Assembly: GCA_026417155.1 (NCBI GenBank)
Contig: JAOADU010000037.1
Location: 1 to 46,762 of the forward strand
Direction of reading: 5' to 3'
Origin: Bacteroidales bacterium
GTDB taxonomy: Bacteria > Bacteroidota > Bacteroidia > Bacteroidales > GWA2-32-17
DNA length: 46,762 nt
How positions within the stretch are numbered: the stretch's first letter is position 1; every line of letters starts with the position of its first letter. The position numbers and the translations under genes are program-made. The notes below the pieces were generated by a model. That model did not search any database, was not told the DNA's origin, and saw only the letters and a program-made list of their open reading frames with translations. This document shows, one piece after another, positions 25,518 through 34,386 of this stretch.

Positions 25518-26657
25518 TTATTTCATAAGCTCTACCAGCTCTACCAATTGCTCTTCAGTTATTGGCTGAATCATCCCTGTTGGTTTATGTTGCCTCAACA
25601 GTGCTATAAATTCATCTATTTGCTTAGGTTTTAATTGAAGCATCGACAAGTTAATCGGACAATTCCAAAACATAAATAATAATTCAAGCTTTTTAATTGT
25701 TGCATTGGCATTTTTCACTCCAAAAACTTCATTTCCTAACCAAGAAATTCGTTCGCTCAATGGTTTTTTAAATAATTTGAGCCAGGCAGGATAAACCACC
25801 GATAAGCTTGCTCCGTGTGGAATATCGAACAAAGCCGACAAGTGATGAGCAACATCATGCACACCCCAATCGCCCGATTTTCGCCCATGTAAAGTAATTC
25901 CATTCAATGCGCAAGTCGATGCCCACATCATACGTTCGCGTAATTCATAATTTTTCAAATCAATCAACAATTGATCGCCTATTTCGATAACCTCTTTTAA
26001 AATGCTCACCACAATTTTATCCGATAAGTAGGCTTGTCCATTGCCAAAATATGCTTCGAGGCAATGAGCTACAATATCAACTAGCCCCCATGCCGTATAT
26101 TCTTTCGAAACAGTTAATGTATATGTTGGGTCGCAAAATGACATCGTTGGAAATATAAGTGGCGAACCAAAACCCAATTTTTCGTGAGTTTCATCGTTTT
26201 GTAAAACAGCAAATTGGTTCATTTCTGTGCCTGTGGCTGCAAGAGTTAATACAGTTACTAAAGGTAAAGCTTTTACAGGTTTTTGTATGCCTTTCATTAC
26301 TTTCCATGGATGATGATTTTGTGGAATACACAATGCAATAATTTTTGCTGAATCAATAACACTTCCACCGCCGATAGCTATAACCATTTCTACATTCTCC
26401 GACCTGCCAAGTTCTATAGCCTTCTGAACATCATCTACAACAGGATTAGGCTTTATGCCCGAATATTCTACAAATGAAATATTTGCTTGCCGCAACTGAG
26501 ATATTACATCGTCAAAAACACCTATTTTCTTTGCCGAATGTTTTCCTGTAATAATTAAAGCTTTTGACCCTAACGAAGGCAAATATTTCGACATGGAAGA
26601 AACGCATTTACTACCAAAAAAAAGTTTTGTTGGATTGTAGGCCACAAATTTTTCCAT
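25518..26657 (-). CDS. Iron-type (group III) NAD(P)H-dependent alcohol dehydrogenase
   Basis: I favour the ATG at 26657 (MEKFVAYNPTKLFFG) since homologues start close to this motif; the track start adds five residues. Numbering here follows the track ORF. The N-terminal Rossmann part has GGGSVIDSAK (101-110), which binds NAD(P). Metal ligands are all present: Asp199 and His203 (VDIVAHCLEAYF), His272 (GVHDVAHHL) and His286 (IPHGASL), the pattern of FucO/YqhD-type enzymes. The closest style is butanol dehydrogenase/BdhA-like, which reduces aldehydes or oxidises alcohols. It is transcribed alone, divergently from the TM2 lipoprotein gene, from a promoter that mirrors the other one. Confidence 0.9.
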   Translation of the reverse strand: MEKFVAYNPTKLFFGSKCVSSMSKYLPSLGSKALIITGKHSAKKIGVFDDVISQLRQANISFVEYSGIKPNPVVDDVQKAIELGRSENVEMVIAIGGGSVIDSAKIIALCIPQNHHPWKVMKGIQKPVKALPLVTVLTLAATGTEMNQFAVLQNDETHEKLGFGSPLIFPTMSFCDPTYTLTVSKEYTAWGLVDIVAHCLEAYFGNGQAYLSDKIVVSILKEVIEIGDQLLIDLKNYELRERMMWASTCALNGITLHGRKSGDWGVHDVAHHLSALFDIPHGASLSVVYPAWLKLFKKPLSERISWLGNEVFGVKNANATIKKLELLFMFWNCPINLSMLQLKPKQIDEFIALLRQHKPTGMIQPITEEQLVELVELMK

Positions 26658-26669
26658 AATTTTTTTTAA

Positions 26670-26677
26670 CAAAGATA
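26670..26677 (-). promoter_or_regulatory. Candidate -7 box (TATCTTTG) for the Fe-ADH gene
   Basis: On the minus strand the bases read TATCTTTG, an exact TAnnTTTG match, ending 12 bp before the ATG at 26657. It is the mirror image of the box at 26714-26721 on the other strand. No clear -33 TTTG is seen at the expected distance. Confidence 0.4.
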
Positions 26678-26713
26678 TATTAGTTTGTTATTTTTTTCTT
26701 ATATTTCAGAAAA

Positions 26714-26721
26714 TATCTTTG
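26714..26721 (+). promoter_or_regulatory. Candidate -7 box (TATCTTTG) for the TM2 lipoprotein gene
   Basis: TATCTTTG matches TAnnTTTG exactly and ends 5 bp before the ATG at 26727, so the mRNA would be leaderless or nearly so. A TTTG at 26684-26687 is 26 bp upstream, somewhat further than usual for a -33 element. Confidence 0.4.
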
Positions 26722-26726
26722 TAATT

Positions 26727-27365
26727 ATGAAAAATTCTATTTTATTTATTGTCAGCGTAATAGCATTAGCTATTTTACATTCTTGTAGTATTGAAAAACG
26801 ATTGTACCGTCCGGGTTTTCATGTTGACGTGCAAACTCAACAGCCTAAAAAATTTGTAACAACTTCACATGATTCGCCTAAACAAAACACAACAGAACAC
26901 AAAGTTAACCACAATCAATATTTATCGGAAAAAACTGAGCTCTTCACAACATCAAATTCTGCTCCTTCTATTCATGAAACAACAACAGCTTTTACCGCTC
27001 AACCCCTTTTGGCTACTGCAAAAGATGAGAATCGAACTATTTTATCTACCGTTTCAAAAACTCAGCTTATTCAAAAAATATTAAAAGAAAATTCAACCGC
27101 ATGGACTCTTTACAAAGCAAAGCCTGCACGAGGAGGCGACAATCAGATTATTGCTATACTTTTATGCTTTTTTTTAGGCTTTTTAGGTATTCATAGTTTT
27201 TATCTTGGCAATAAAAAGAAAGGTATTATTCAATTGGTTATGTTTTTAGTGGGAATTCTAACTTTTATTGTAGTAATCGGATATCTTATTTTATCTGCCC
27301 TGGGCATTTGGATTTTAATTGACTTTATACGACTTATTATTGGCGATTTAGGACCTGGATGGTAA
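26727..27365 (+). CDS. TM2-domain lipoprotein
   Basis: From the ATG at 26727 the protein (212 residues) begins MKNSILFIVSVIALAILHSC, a lipoprotein signal with Cys20; the track start at 26685 would bury this signal. A polar, Thr/Gln/His-rich stretch follows (about 25-140). The C-terminus is a TM2 domain: ILLCFFLGFLGIHSFYLGNKKKG, a polar turn and a second membrane helix, ending with IDFIRLIIGDLGPGW. TM2 proteins have no settled function. The combination of N-terminal lipidation with a C-terminal two-helix domain implies both ends sit at the membrane. The porin-like gene follows after 78 bp. Confidence 0.78.
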   Translation: MKNSILFIVSVIALAILHSCSIEKRLYRPGFHVDVQTQQPKKFVTTSHDSPKQNTTEHKVNHNQYLSEKTELFTTSNSAPSIHETTTAFTAQPLLATAKDENRTILSTVSKTQLIQKILKENSTAWTLYKAKPARGGDNQIIAILLCFFLGFLGIHSFYLGNKKKGIIQLVMFLVGILTFIVVIGYLILSALGIWILIDFIRLIIGDLGPGW

Positions 27366-27443
27366 AGATTTTCTTTTCTTTCAATAATCAGAGGACTTTT
27401 ATCACGTCAACCAACCAATAAATTTTATTCGTATCTTCGTTGC

Positions 27444-29234
27444 ATGAAGAAGGCATTTCTTTTGTTGTTCCTACTTATTAGTGCTTCATCCTTTGCACAA
27501 GATACCCTACAAACAAAAACCATTTTTTTAAAAAAAAATTATAACTTTTCAATTGATACTGTTAACGATACAAGTTTTTTTCATATTCATCAATACGAAA
27601 TAGGTTTTAAATATTTTGGTTTAGATATTGGTAACGGTTTTAGTTCATTTTACAATTTTCAAACATCGCTTTTTATCCCCAACAAACCTTTTTGGCTAAT
27701 GCCATTTCAGGCATATTATTCGGAAATTGATGATCGATATATGCATACCCGTTACCCCTTTACCCGTTTAAGACTTATTGCAAATACTAACCGTACGCAT
27801 AATGAAGAAATCGTAAATGTATTACATAGCCAAAATATAAATAAACAATGGAACTTCATGATTGACGGTGTCTCCAATAAACGTATTAGTAAACTCCCGC
27901 ATCAAGATAATCGTTATCATTATTTATATGCCAGTACTAATTATTTAGGTAATCGTTATCAATGCTGGGCTAACTATTATTTCTCAAGATTAAAAACGAA
28001 AGAAAATGGCGGTGTTCAAAGTCCATCGTTTTTAACAGATTCTCTTTATCCATACGAAAACGCACTGGTATATTTAACCAAAGCAAGCAACAAATATACC
28101 ATTCAACAAGCAAATTTTGAGCAATTGTTTACTTTTTCGAAAAAAGATAGTATTTCATCAAACCATAAACTTTGGATACTTCAAAGGTTAAATTGGAATA
28201 AAGCCAAAAAAACGTATAATGATTTTGCTATCGACACCGTATATTATCACAATATTTTTCTTGATAGCACGAAAACTTACGATTCGTTATTTTTTCAGTA
28301 CACACAATTTGCAGTAGGGCTATCGTACAAGAATAACTCTGCAAAAACGAGTGGTATTAATGTGCTTTTTAATTATCATAATCAGGAAAGTTACTCATAT
28401 CAGTTACCCATTGTAAGGGACGGGACAAGTGCCGAATTTTACTTATGGAAAAAATGGAAATCACATTATCTTGCATTTCTTTCTTCTGTAGGGCTAAGTG
28501 GGTACCTTATTCAAAATTTTTCATTTCAACTGTATAGTTTTAGAACATTTTCTGTTGGACAAGATAAATTTCAATGGAAAACCCTTTTAAGCGTTGAACA
28601 AAAAGAACCTGATATTTTTTTACAACATTTTTCTTCAAATCATTTTCGTTGGTCTCATCAGTTTCCTTTCTCTCAATTTTATTTGATAGAAACTTCGATA
28701 CAAAATTCCTCAGCAAAAATGAAACTATTTTATAAATACGGACAGCAGCTAATCATTTTTGATACTAATGCCACACCCAAATTATTGACAAATGCCTCTT
28801 TTATGGGCTCAGAAATATCAAAACTTTTTAAAATCTCCCATTTATATTCTTATCATCGAATACAAGCTTTATGGGCAAGTACATCGCATATCCGTATTCC
28901 TCCATTATCGGCTTACCATTCGCTTTATCTTCAGTCAAAACTTTTTAAAAAAGTACTTACATTACAATTGGGCTTTGATGTATGGTATCACTCACCATTT
29001 AAAACTTTAGCTTACTCGCCTGTACTTAATACATTTTATTTATCGGACAAAAAAACAGACTGGTATCCTGTAATAGGTGCATTTTTAAATGCTCAATTAA
29101 AAAGAGCACAATTTTTCATTAAAATAGACCATATCAATCATCAATGGCAAAAGAGTAACTTCTTTTTATTAGAAAGCTATCCTTTGTCTCCTCGAATGGT
29201 TAAATTTGGTATTTTTTGGAATTTTTACGACTAA
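27444..29234 (+). CDS. Putative outer-membrane porin (Porin_10-like beta-barrel)
   Basis: A 596-residue exported protein with a signal peptide (cleavage near SFAQDT). The mature chain is rich in alternating polar and aromatic residues typical of beta-barrel strands and ends in KFGIFWNFYD, with an aromatic close to the C-terminus. The early section (HQYEIGFKYFGLDIGNGFSS, then NKPFWLMPFQAYY) resembles the Bacteroidota 'putative porin' family Porin_10. No TonB box or plug is visible, so it is not a TonB-dependent receptor. Substrate unknown. TATCTTCG, one base from TAnnTTTG, ends 4 bp before the ATG. Its 3' end overlaps the convergent atpG by 4 bp. Confidence 0.75.
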   Translation: MKKAFLLLFLLISASSFAQDTLQTKTIFLKKNYNFSIDTVNDTSFFHIHQYEIGFKYFGLDIGNGFSSFYNFQTSLFIPNKPFWLMPFQAYYSEIDDRYMHTRYPFTRLRLIANTNRTHNEEIVNVLHSQNINKQWNFMIDGVSNKRISKLPHQDNRYHYLYASTNYLGNRYQCWANYYFSRLKTKENGGVQSPSFLTDSLYPYENALVYLTKASNKYTIQQANFEQLFTFSKKDSISSNHKLWILQRLNWNKAKKTYNDFAIDTVYYHNIFLDSTKTYDSLFFQYTQFAVGLSYKNNSAKTSGINVLFNYHNQESYSYQLPIVRDGTSAEFYLWKKWKSHYLAFLSSVGLSGYLIQNFSFQLYSFRTFSVGQDKFQWKTLLSVEQKEPDIFLQHFSSNHFRWSHQFPFSQFYLIETSIQNSSAKMKLFYKYGQQLIIFDTNATPKLLTNASFMGSEISKLFKISHLYSYHRIQALWASTSHIRIPPLSAYHSLYLQSKLFKKVLTLQLGFDVWYHSPFKTLAYSPVLNTFYLSDKKTDWYPVIGAFLNAQLKRAQFFIKIDHINHQWQKSNFFLLESYPLSPRMVKFGIFWNFYD

Positions 29235-30121
29235 CCTTTTAAAGCATTAGCACCGCTAACTATTTCAAGTATTTCTTTAGTAATAGCTGCTTGACGTGCT
29301 TTGTTGTAATTTAACCGCAATTCGTATAGCATTTCAGTAGCATTGTCGGTTGCTTTGTGCATGGCTGTCATACGTGCTCCATGCTCGGCAGTAACACTAT
29401 CGAGCAATATTTTATATACCTGCGAACGCAAACTTGCTGGTAAAATCTCGGTTAGTATTTCAACTTCGTTAGGTTCAAATATATAATTCTTTAAATAGCC
29501 TTCGATTTTCTTTTTATTCGTATCGGCCGGAGGAGGAATAGGTAAAAATTGTTCCTGTGTAACTATCTGAACAGCAGCATTTTTAAATTTATTGTAGAAA
29601 AATTCTATATGGCTGTATGTTTCTTGTTCAAATAGTGTCATTAGCTCATTAGCAAGCTCTGTGGCTTGAGAATACGTTACATTTTCAATAATTTCAGTAT
29701 TGCTTTTAAATATTTTATACGGCTTATTTTTAAGGTAGTCGAAACCTTTTTTGCCTATGCAGTATATATGAATATTTCCTTGCTCGTATAAATAGTTATA
29801 CTTTTCTTTTACATATTGTTGCATTTGACGGATGAGATTAGAGTTAAAAGCTCCACAGAGTCCTCTATTGGAAGTAACTAATACTAATAAGACTTTTGTA
29901 TGTTCTCGGGGTTTAATAAATGGCACATCCACTTCGTCGTGCAATGTTGAAGTAACTTCCGACACGATTTCTTGCATTTTATTAACATATGGACGAAGCT
30001 TAATAATGGCATCTTGAGTTTTTCGAAGTTTTGCCGCCGACACCATTTTCATGGCGCTTGTAATTTGTCGGGTAGATACTACCGATTGTATTCGCAGTCG
30101 TATATCTTTTAAACTTGGCAT
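29231..30121 (-). CDS. atpG: ATP synthase F1 gamma subunit
   Basis: A 296-residue protein with the conserved N-terminal helix of the rotor shaft (SLKDIRLRIQSVVSTRQITSAMKMVSAAKL) and the matching C-terminal helix (MTAMHKATDNATEMLYELRLNYNKARQAAITKEILEIVSGA, in two runs), which together form the coiled coil turning inside the alpha3-beta3 ring. The middle Rossmann-like part has VLVTSNRGLCGAFNSNLIRQ. It couples proton flow to ATP synthesis. It is the last gene of the atpBEFHAG run, 6 bp after atpA. Its stop overlaps the 3' end of the convergent porin gene by 4 bp, leaving no room for a terminator. Confidence 0.97.
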   Translation of the reverse strand: MPSLKDIRLRIQSVVSTRQITSAMKMVSAAKLRKTQDAIIKLRPYVNKMQEIVSEVTSTLHDEVDVPFIKPREHTKVLLVLVTSNRGLCGAFNSNLIRQMQQYVKEKYNYLYEQGNIHIYCIGKKGFDYLKNKPYKIFKSNTEIIENVTYSQATELANELMTLFEQETYSHIEFFYNKFKNAAVQIVTQEQFLPIPPPADTNKKKIEGYLKNYIFEPNEVEILTEILPASLRSQVYKILLDSVTAEHGARMTAMHKATDNATEMLYELRLNYNKARQAAITKEILEIVSGANALKG

Positions 30122-30127
30122 AAACTA

Positions 30128-31711
30128 TTACGCTGTTTTAAATTTTGCAGCAACTTCTTTTGCGCATTGGTCTAAGATATTTGTAACATTATCGTCAATG
30201 ATTCCCTGACGCAAAGTATCGAGTACTTCGGGATGTTTCGTTTTTAAATATTCAATATAGTCAACTTCGAACTCTTTTACTTTCTTTAAAGGAACATCTT
30301 TTAATAATCCTTTTGTTCCACAATAAATAACGGCAATTTGTTCTTCGACAGGAACCGGCGAATATTGTTTTTGTTTTAAAAGTTCTACGTTTTTAGCTCC
30401 TTTATCAAGGATGGCTTTTGTAGCGGCATCAAGGTCGGAACCGAATTTTGCGAAAGCTTCAAGTTCTCTGTATTGTGCTTGGTCTATCTTAAGCGTACCT
30501 GCTACTTTTTTCATAGCTTTTATTTGTGCATTTCCTCCTACACGCGAAACAGAGATCCCAACGTTAATAGCAGGTCTAACTCCGGCATTAAACAAGTTAG
30601 ATTCGAGATATATTTGCCCGTCGGTAATAGAGATAACATTAGTTGGTATGTATGCCGATACGTCGCCAGCTTGAGTTTCTATAATGGGTAAAGCTGTCAA
30701 TGAGCCACCGCCTTTAACCATATGGCGAATAGATTCAGGAATATCGTTCATTTGACGAGCCACTTCGTCCGATTCTATAATTTTAGCTGCACGTTCGAGT
30801 AAGCGTGAATGTAAATAGAAAATATCGCCAGGATACGCTTCACGTCCGGGAGGGCGACGTAATAATAGCGAAACTTCTCGATAAGATACAGCTTGTTTCG
30901 ATAAATCATCGTAAATAATAAGCGCATGGCGTCCTGTATCGCGGAAAAACTCACCGATAGCACAACCCGCATACGGTGCATAGAATTGCATTGCTGCCGG
31001 GTCGCTCGCTGTGGCTTCTACAATAACCGTGTAATCCATAGCGCCGTATTTTTCCAAAGTCTTCGCAATGCTTGCTACGGTAGAGCCCTTTTGTCCTACT
31101 GCTACATATATGCAATATACGGGCTTCCCTTCTTCAAAATTTTTTCGTTGATTGATTATAGTATCAATGGCAATGGCAGTTTTCCCCGTTTGGCGGTCAC
31201 CGATAATCAATTCGCGCTGTCCCCTTCCAATGGGGATCATAGCATCAATAGCTTTTATACCTGTTTGCAATGGCTCTTTAACAGGTTGACGAAAAATAAC
31301 ACCCGGAGCTTTTCTTTCAAAAGGCATTTCGTACAATTCGCCTGTAATCGGACCTTTACCATCGAGTGGTTCGCCAATGGTATTAATAACTCGCCCTAAT
31401 AAACCCAAGCCTACCTTTATGGAAGCAATAGTATTAAGCCGTCGAACTTTGTTCCCTTCGCGAATACCTTCAGATGGGCCTAACAATACAATACCTACAT
31501 TGTCTTCTTCCAAATTCAGCGCAATACCTTTCACTCCGTTTTCAAATTCTACCATTTCGTTGGCTTGTACATTATTCAGCCCGTAGGCACGTACTATACC
31601 GTCTCCATCTTCTATAACGTAGCCAATTTCATTGTAATCTACATCGGTTTTTATACCTTGTAGCTGATTTTTTAACAGTTGTGATATTTCTCCAGGTTTT
31701 AATTCTGCCAT
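30128..31711 (-). CDS. atpA: ATP synthase F1 alpha subunit
   Basis: A 527-residue subunit. The N-terminal beta-barrel is followed by the nucleotide-binding domain with P-loop [10 protein letters not shown] (171-180). Later come [46 protein letters not shown] (read here as several conserved blocks) and the Arg-finger region [12 protein letters not shown]. The alpha subunit binds nucleotide at the non-catalytic sites and supplies the arginine finger to the beta subunit's catalytic site. The catalytic beta subunit gene atpD is not in this window. The gene lies between atpH and atpG with gaps of 15 and 6 bp. Confidence 0.98.
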   Translation of the reverse strand: MAELKPGEISQLLKNQLQGIKTDVDYNEIGYVIEDGDGIVRAYGLNNVQANEMVEFENGVKGIALNLEEDNVGIVLLGPSEGIREGNKVRRLNTIASIKVGLGLLGRVINTIGEPLDGKGPITGELYEMPFERKAPGVIFRQPVKEPLQTGIKAIDAMIPIGRGQRELIIGDRQTGKTAIAIDTIINQRKNFEEGKPVYCIYVAVGQKGSTVASIAKTLEKYGAMDYTVIVEATASDPAAMQFYAPYAGCAIGEFFRDTGRHALIIYDDLSKQAVSYREVSLLLRRPPGREAYPGDIFYLHSRLLERAAKIIESDEVARQMNDIPESIRHMVKGGGSLTALPIIETQAGDVSAYIPTNVISITDGQIYLESNLFNAGVRPAINVGISVSRVGGNAQIKAMKKVAGTLKIDQAQYRELEAFAKFGSDLDAATKAILDKGAKNVELLKQKQYSPVPVEEQIAVIYCGTKGLLKDVPLKKVKEFEVDYIEYLKTKHPEVLDTLRQGIIDDNVTNILDQCAKEVAAKFKTA

Positions 31712-31726
31712 AGCGATATTATTTAA

Positions 31727-32275
31727 TTACGATATTGATGTTCTTTCAATATAATTTTTTATTTTAACTAATTGATTTTTAATACTTGCATCATATTCCT
31801 TATCTTCAATCCTTAAAATAAATCCACCTATTATTTCATTATTTGTTTCGTTTTGAATATGTACTTTTTTATTTAGTGCTTGTTCCAATTTTTGTTTAAA
31901 GTCTTCTATTATTTGTTGGTCTAAGCTTATAGCGGTTATCAAGTGTGCATCTACTATTTGATGATGTTGTTTGTACAATGTTGTAAAATATCGAATAATG
32001 TCGAACAAACGATTTTCGCGACGATTATCAATGAGTAGGGTTAGAAAATTTATTGTAATTTCGTTTACGTAAGGCTTAAAGAAATTGATTATGAATTGTT
32101 TTTTTTCGGCAGGATTGTAAATGGGTGCACTTAATAAAAAGCGAAATTCCTTATTTTCCTTTGTTAATTGTTGAATAAATAGTAAATCCTTGTGTGCCTC
32201 CTCGATTTTATTAGCTTCGAGAGCAACCAGAAAAAAAGCTTTGGCGTATCGAACATTTACTTTACTGTAATTCAT
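31727..32275 (-). CDS. atpH: ATP synthase F1 delta subunit (OSCP)
   Basis: A 182-residue subunit that fits the delta/OSCP pattern: an N-terminal helical domain with VRYAKAFFLVALEANK, a middle INFLTLLIDNRRENRLFDIIRYF, and a C-terminal part with EQALNKKVHIQNETNNEIIGGFILRI, again in separate blocks. Delta sits at the top of F1 and ties it to the peripheral stalk made of b subunits. Sequence conservation in this family is low, but the position between atpF (4 bp) and atpA (15 bp) confirms it. Confidence 0.94.
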   Translation of the reverse strand: MNYSKVNVRYAKAFFLVALEANKIEEAHKDLLFIQQLTKENKEFRFLLSAPIYNPAEKKQFIINFFKPYVNEITINFLTLLIDNRRENRLFDIIRYFTTLYKQHHQIVDAHLITAISLDQQIIEDFKQKLEQALNKKVHIQNETNNEIIGGFILRIEDKEYDASIKNQLVKIKNYIERTSIS

Positions 32276-32279
32276 ACAA

Positions 32280-32771
32280 TTAGTTCAATTTAAGTTCGTC
32301 GAGCAGTGTTTTTATATATGTTTTTTGTTGTTCGTAGTCGAGTTCTTTTCGAATAATTTTTTCGGCAATAAGAACCGAAAACTCGGCAATTTGATGGCGA
32401 ATTTCGCTCATTGCTTGATTTTTTTCGTTTTCGATTGAAATTTTAGTAGTTGCAAATATTTTTTCGGCTTCGATAGATGCTTGTTGTTTCGCTTCGGCAA
32501 TAATTTTTTCTTTCATCTCACGAGCTTCTTTAATAATAGCATCGGCTTGCTTACGAGCTTCGGCAAGAATTTGTTCATTATTGGCTTGCAATTTTTGCAT
32601 TTCGAGTTTTGCTTCTTCGGCAGCCTTTAGAGCTTTTTCGATATTTTCTTCGCGTTCTTTCAATATTTTTAAAATGGGTTTCCACGCAAATTTTTTCAAA
32701 ATAAGAAAAACAATTGTAAAGGAAACCAACATCCAAAATACTAATCCTATACCTGGCGTTACAAGTGGCAT
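32280..32771 (-). CDS. atpF: ATP synthase Fo b subunit
   Basis: A 163-residue subunit with a single N-terminal membrane helix (FWMLVSFTIVFLILKKF) followed by KPILKILKEREENIEKALKAAEE, the start of a long Ala/Glu/Lys/Gln-rich coiled coil that forms the peripheral stalk. It dimerises and holds the alpha3-beta3 ring against rotation. It sits 88 bp after atpE and 4 bp before atpH. The 88-bp gap is the widest inside this operon and holds no clear signal. Confidence 0.95.
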   Translation of the reverse strand: MPLVTPGIGLVFWMLVSFTIVFLILKKFAWKPILKILKEREENIEKALKAAEEAKLEMQKLQANNEQILAEARKQADAIIKEAREMKEKIIAEAKQQASIEAEKIFATTKISIENEKNQAMSEIRHQIAEFSVLIAEKIIRKELDYEQQKTYIKTLLDELKLN

Positions 32772-32859
32772 AATGCTTATTTTATTTTAATTATTCATTT
32801 TTTCTTTTTAAAAAGAGACAGATTTAAGCCAACCGCTTACTTCTGTCTCTACCATAGAG

Positions 32860-33117
32860 TTAAATAAACAGTATGAGCAAACAAACAACGATAGCAAAGA
32901 AGGCAACACCTTCAATAAGAGCAGCGGCTACGATCATATTAGAACGAATATCGCCCGCAGCTTCGGGTTGACGTGCAATGGCTTGCATGGCATTTCCACC
33001 AATGTTGCCAATTCCTAATCCTGCACCAATAACTGCAATACCTGCACCTAGTCCTGCACCCATTTTTGCTAAAGCTACATTTGCTACTGCTTGTAAAATA
33101 ACGGTTAATGTAATCAT
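32860..33117 (-). CDS. atpE: ATP synthase Fo c subunit
   Basis: An 85-residue hairpin of two membrane helices. The polar loop AIARQPEAAGDIR joins them; the ion-binding carboxylate is Glu69 (AALIEGVAFFAIV). The first helix reads GAGLGIGNIGGNAMQ: at the position where sodium-type c subunits have a coordinating Gln (13 residues before the loop Arg) there is Ile, as in E. coli. This argues for proton rather than sodium coupling, by inference. The gene lies 12 bp after atpB. Confidence 0.96.
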   Translation of the reverse strand: MITLTVILQAVANVALAKMGAGLGAGIAVIGAGLGIGNIGGNAMQAIARQPEAAGDIRSNMIVAAALIEGVAFFAIVVCLLILFI

Positions 33118-33129
33118 AATATATTGATT

Positions 33130-34242
33130 TTAGTGAGTATTTTCATGATGATGCTCTTCGACTGCCATACCAAAGTATATAGCCGACAACAATGTAAATA
33201 CATATGCCTGAATAAAAGCAACCAGCAATTCAAGCAATGTCATAAAAATAGCAAAGCTAACAGAAAGAATTGATATTCCATATCCTCCTGCCCAATGCAT
33301 AGAGCCAAAGATAAATATTAAACTAAAAAAGCCAAGTGCAATAATATGTCCGGCGGCTATGTTTGCAAAAAGACGAACCATTAGCACAAAAGGCTTGGTA
33401 AAAACACCGATAAGCTCTATTATCGGCATAAGTGGAATAGGAATTTTTAACCACCATGGTACACCTGGTGCATTAACGATATGCATCCAATACGATTTGT
33501 TTCCGCTAAATGTTGTCATTGCAAATGTAAATAGAGCTAACACCATAGTTACGGCTATATTGCCAGTTACATTTGCACCACCAGGGAATACAGGAATTAA
33601 ACCTATGAGATTAGCAAAGAAAATAAAGAAAAATACCGTAAGCAAATAAGGCATAAACTTATATGCTTTATGTCCAATAGAGGGAAGAGCAATATCGTCG
33701 CGTATAAATAATACTAACGGTTCTACCCACGATGCTAAACGACGTGGAGGAGCACTTGGATTTTCTTTGTAATATTTTGCTACCGATAAAAACACCCACA
33801 ACAATAATCCAATAATTATAAATATTTGCAGTACATTCTTAGTAATGGATAAATCGAGTGGTAGCTGTGCATGAATATCAATATTTCCTAACTCATCTAC
33901 TTCTACAATCTTTCCTTTTAATTCGCCTTCGGTTATCAACGCAAGCCCATTGTAGCTTTGATGTCCATGATGAAATTTATTCGATAAAAAAACATGCCAT
34001 TGTTTTTGTTTATAGCTATAAACTATAATTGGTAAAGGGATGCTTATATGAGTATGACCTATGGTTGCAATGTGCCATTCGTGAGCATCGAGAATGTGAT
34101 CGATAATAAACTCTCCCGGATTAAATTTTTCTTCATTAACAGCATGTTGAGTTGTATCTTCACTTGCGGGGATCGAAACAGGTAAGGCAAATAACACAAC
34201 AAGTATCAAAAAAATACACAGCTGTTTATTAAATTCAATCAT
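33130..34242 (-). CDS. atpB: ATP synthase Fo a subunit with N-terminal signal peptide
   Basis: The track ORF starts at a TTG (34263); the ATG at 34242 (MIEFNKQLCIFLILVVLFALP) opens directly with a signal peptide and is the better start, giving 370 residues. This is longer than the ~270 residues of E. coli because of a periplasmic N-terminal domain of about 140 residues (FIIDHILDAHEWHIATIGHTH and on), a known trait of Bacteroidota a subunits. The membrane part has the essential arginine in PFVLMVRLFANIAAGHI and the late helix LLVAFIQAYVFTLLSAIY. It forms the proton half-channels beside the c-ring. It is the first gene of the operon; atpI is not seen upstream. Confidence 0.95.
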   Translation of the reverse strand: MIEFNKQLCIFLILVVLFALPVSIPASEDTTQHAVNEEKFNPGEFIIDHILDAHEWHIATIGHTHISIPLPIIVYSYKQKQWHVFLSNKFHHGHQSYNGLALITEGELKGKIVEVDELGNIDIHAQLPLDLSITKNVLQIFIIIGLLLWVFLSVAKYYKENPSAPPRRLASWVEPLVLFIRDDIALPSIGHKAYKFMPYLLTVFFFIFFANLIGLIPVFPGGANVTGNIAVTMVLALFTFAMTTFSGNKSYWMHIVNAPGVPWWLKIPIPLMPIIELIGVFTKPFVLMVRLFANIAAGHIIALGFFSLIFIFGSMHWAGGYGISILSVSFAIFMTLLELLVAFIQAYVFTLLSAIYFGMAVEEHHHENTH

Positions 34243-34386
34243 GCAAAAAAATTTAACCATCAAAAATAATTACAAATATCTTTAATTTCAAAAATTCACA
34301 TAAAAAGTTTTTATATATCCTTGAAATCAAAAAGTAAATTCAAATCTTTTTTAAATCAGAAAAATTTTGTATTTTTAAATAAAAAA

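Noticed and set aside
29231-34242. Sodium-dependent ATP synthase
   Set aside because: The c subunit lacks the Gln at the sodium-ligand position and aligns with the proton-type E. coli helix.
34243-34263. TTG start for atpB
   Set aside because: The ATG at 34242 directly opens the signal peptide; the TTG only adds seven residues.
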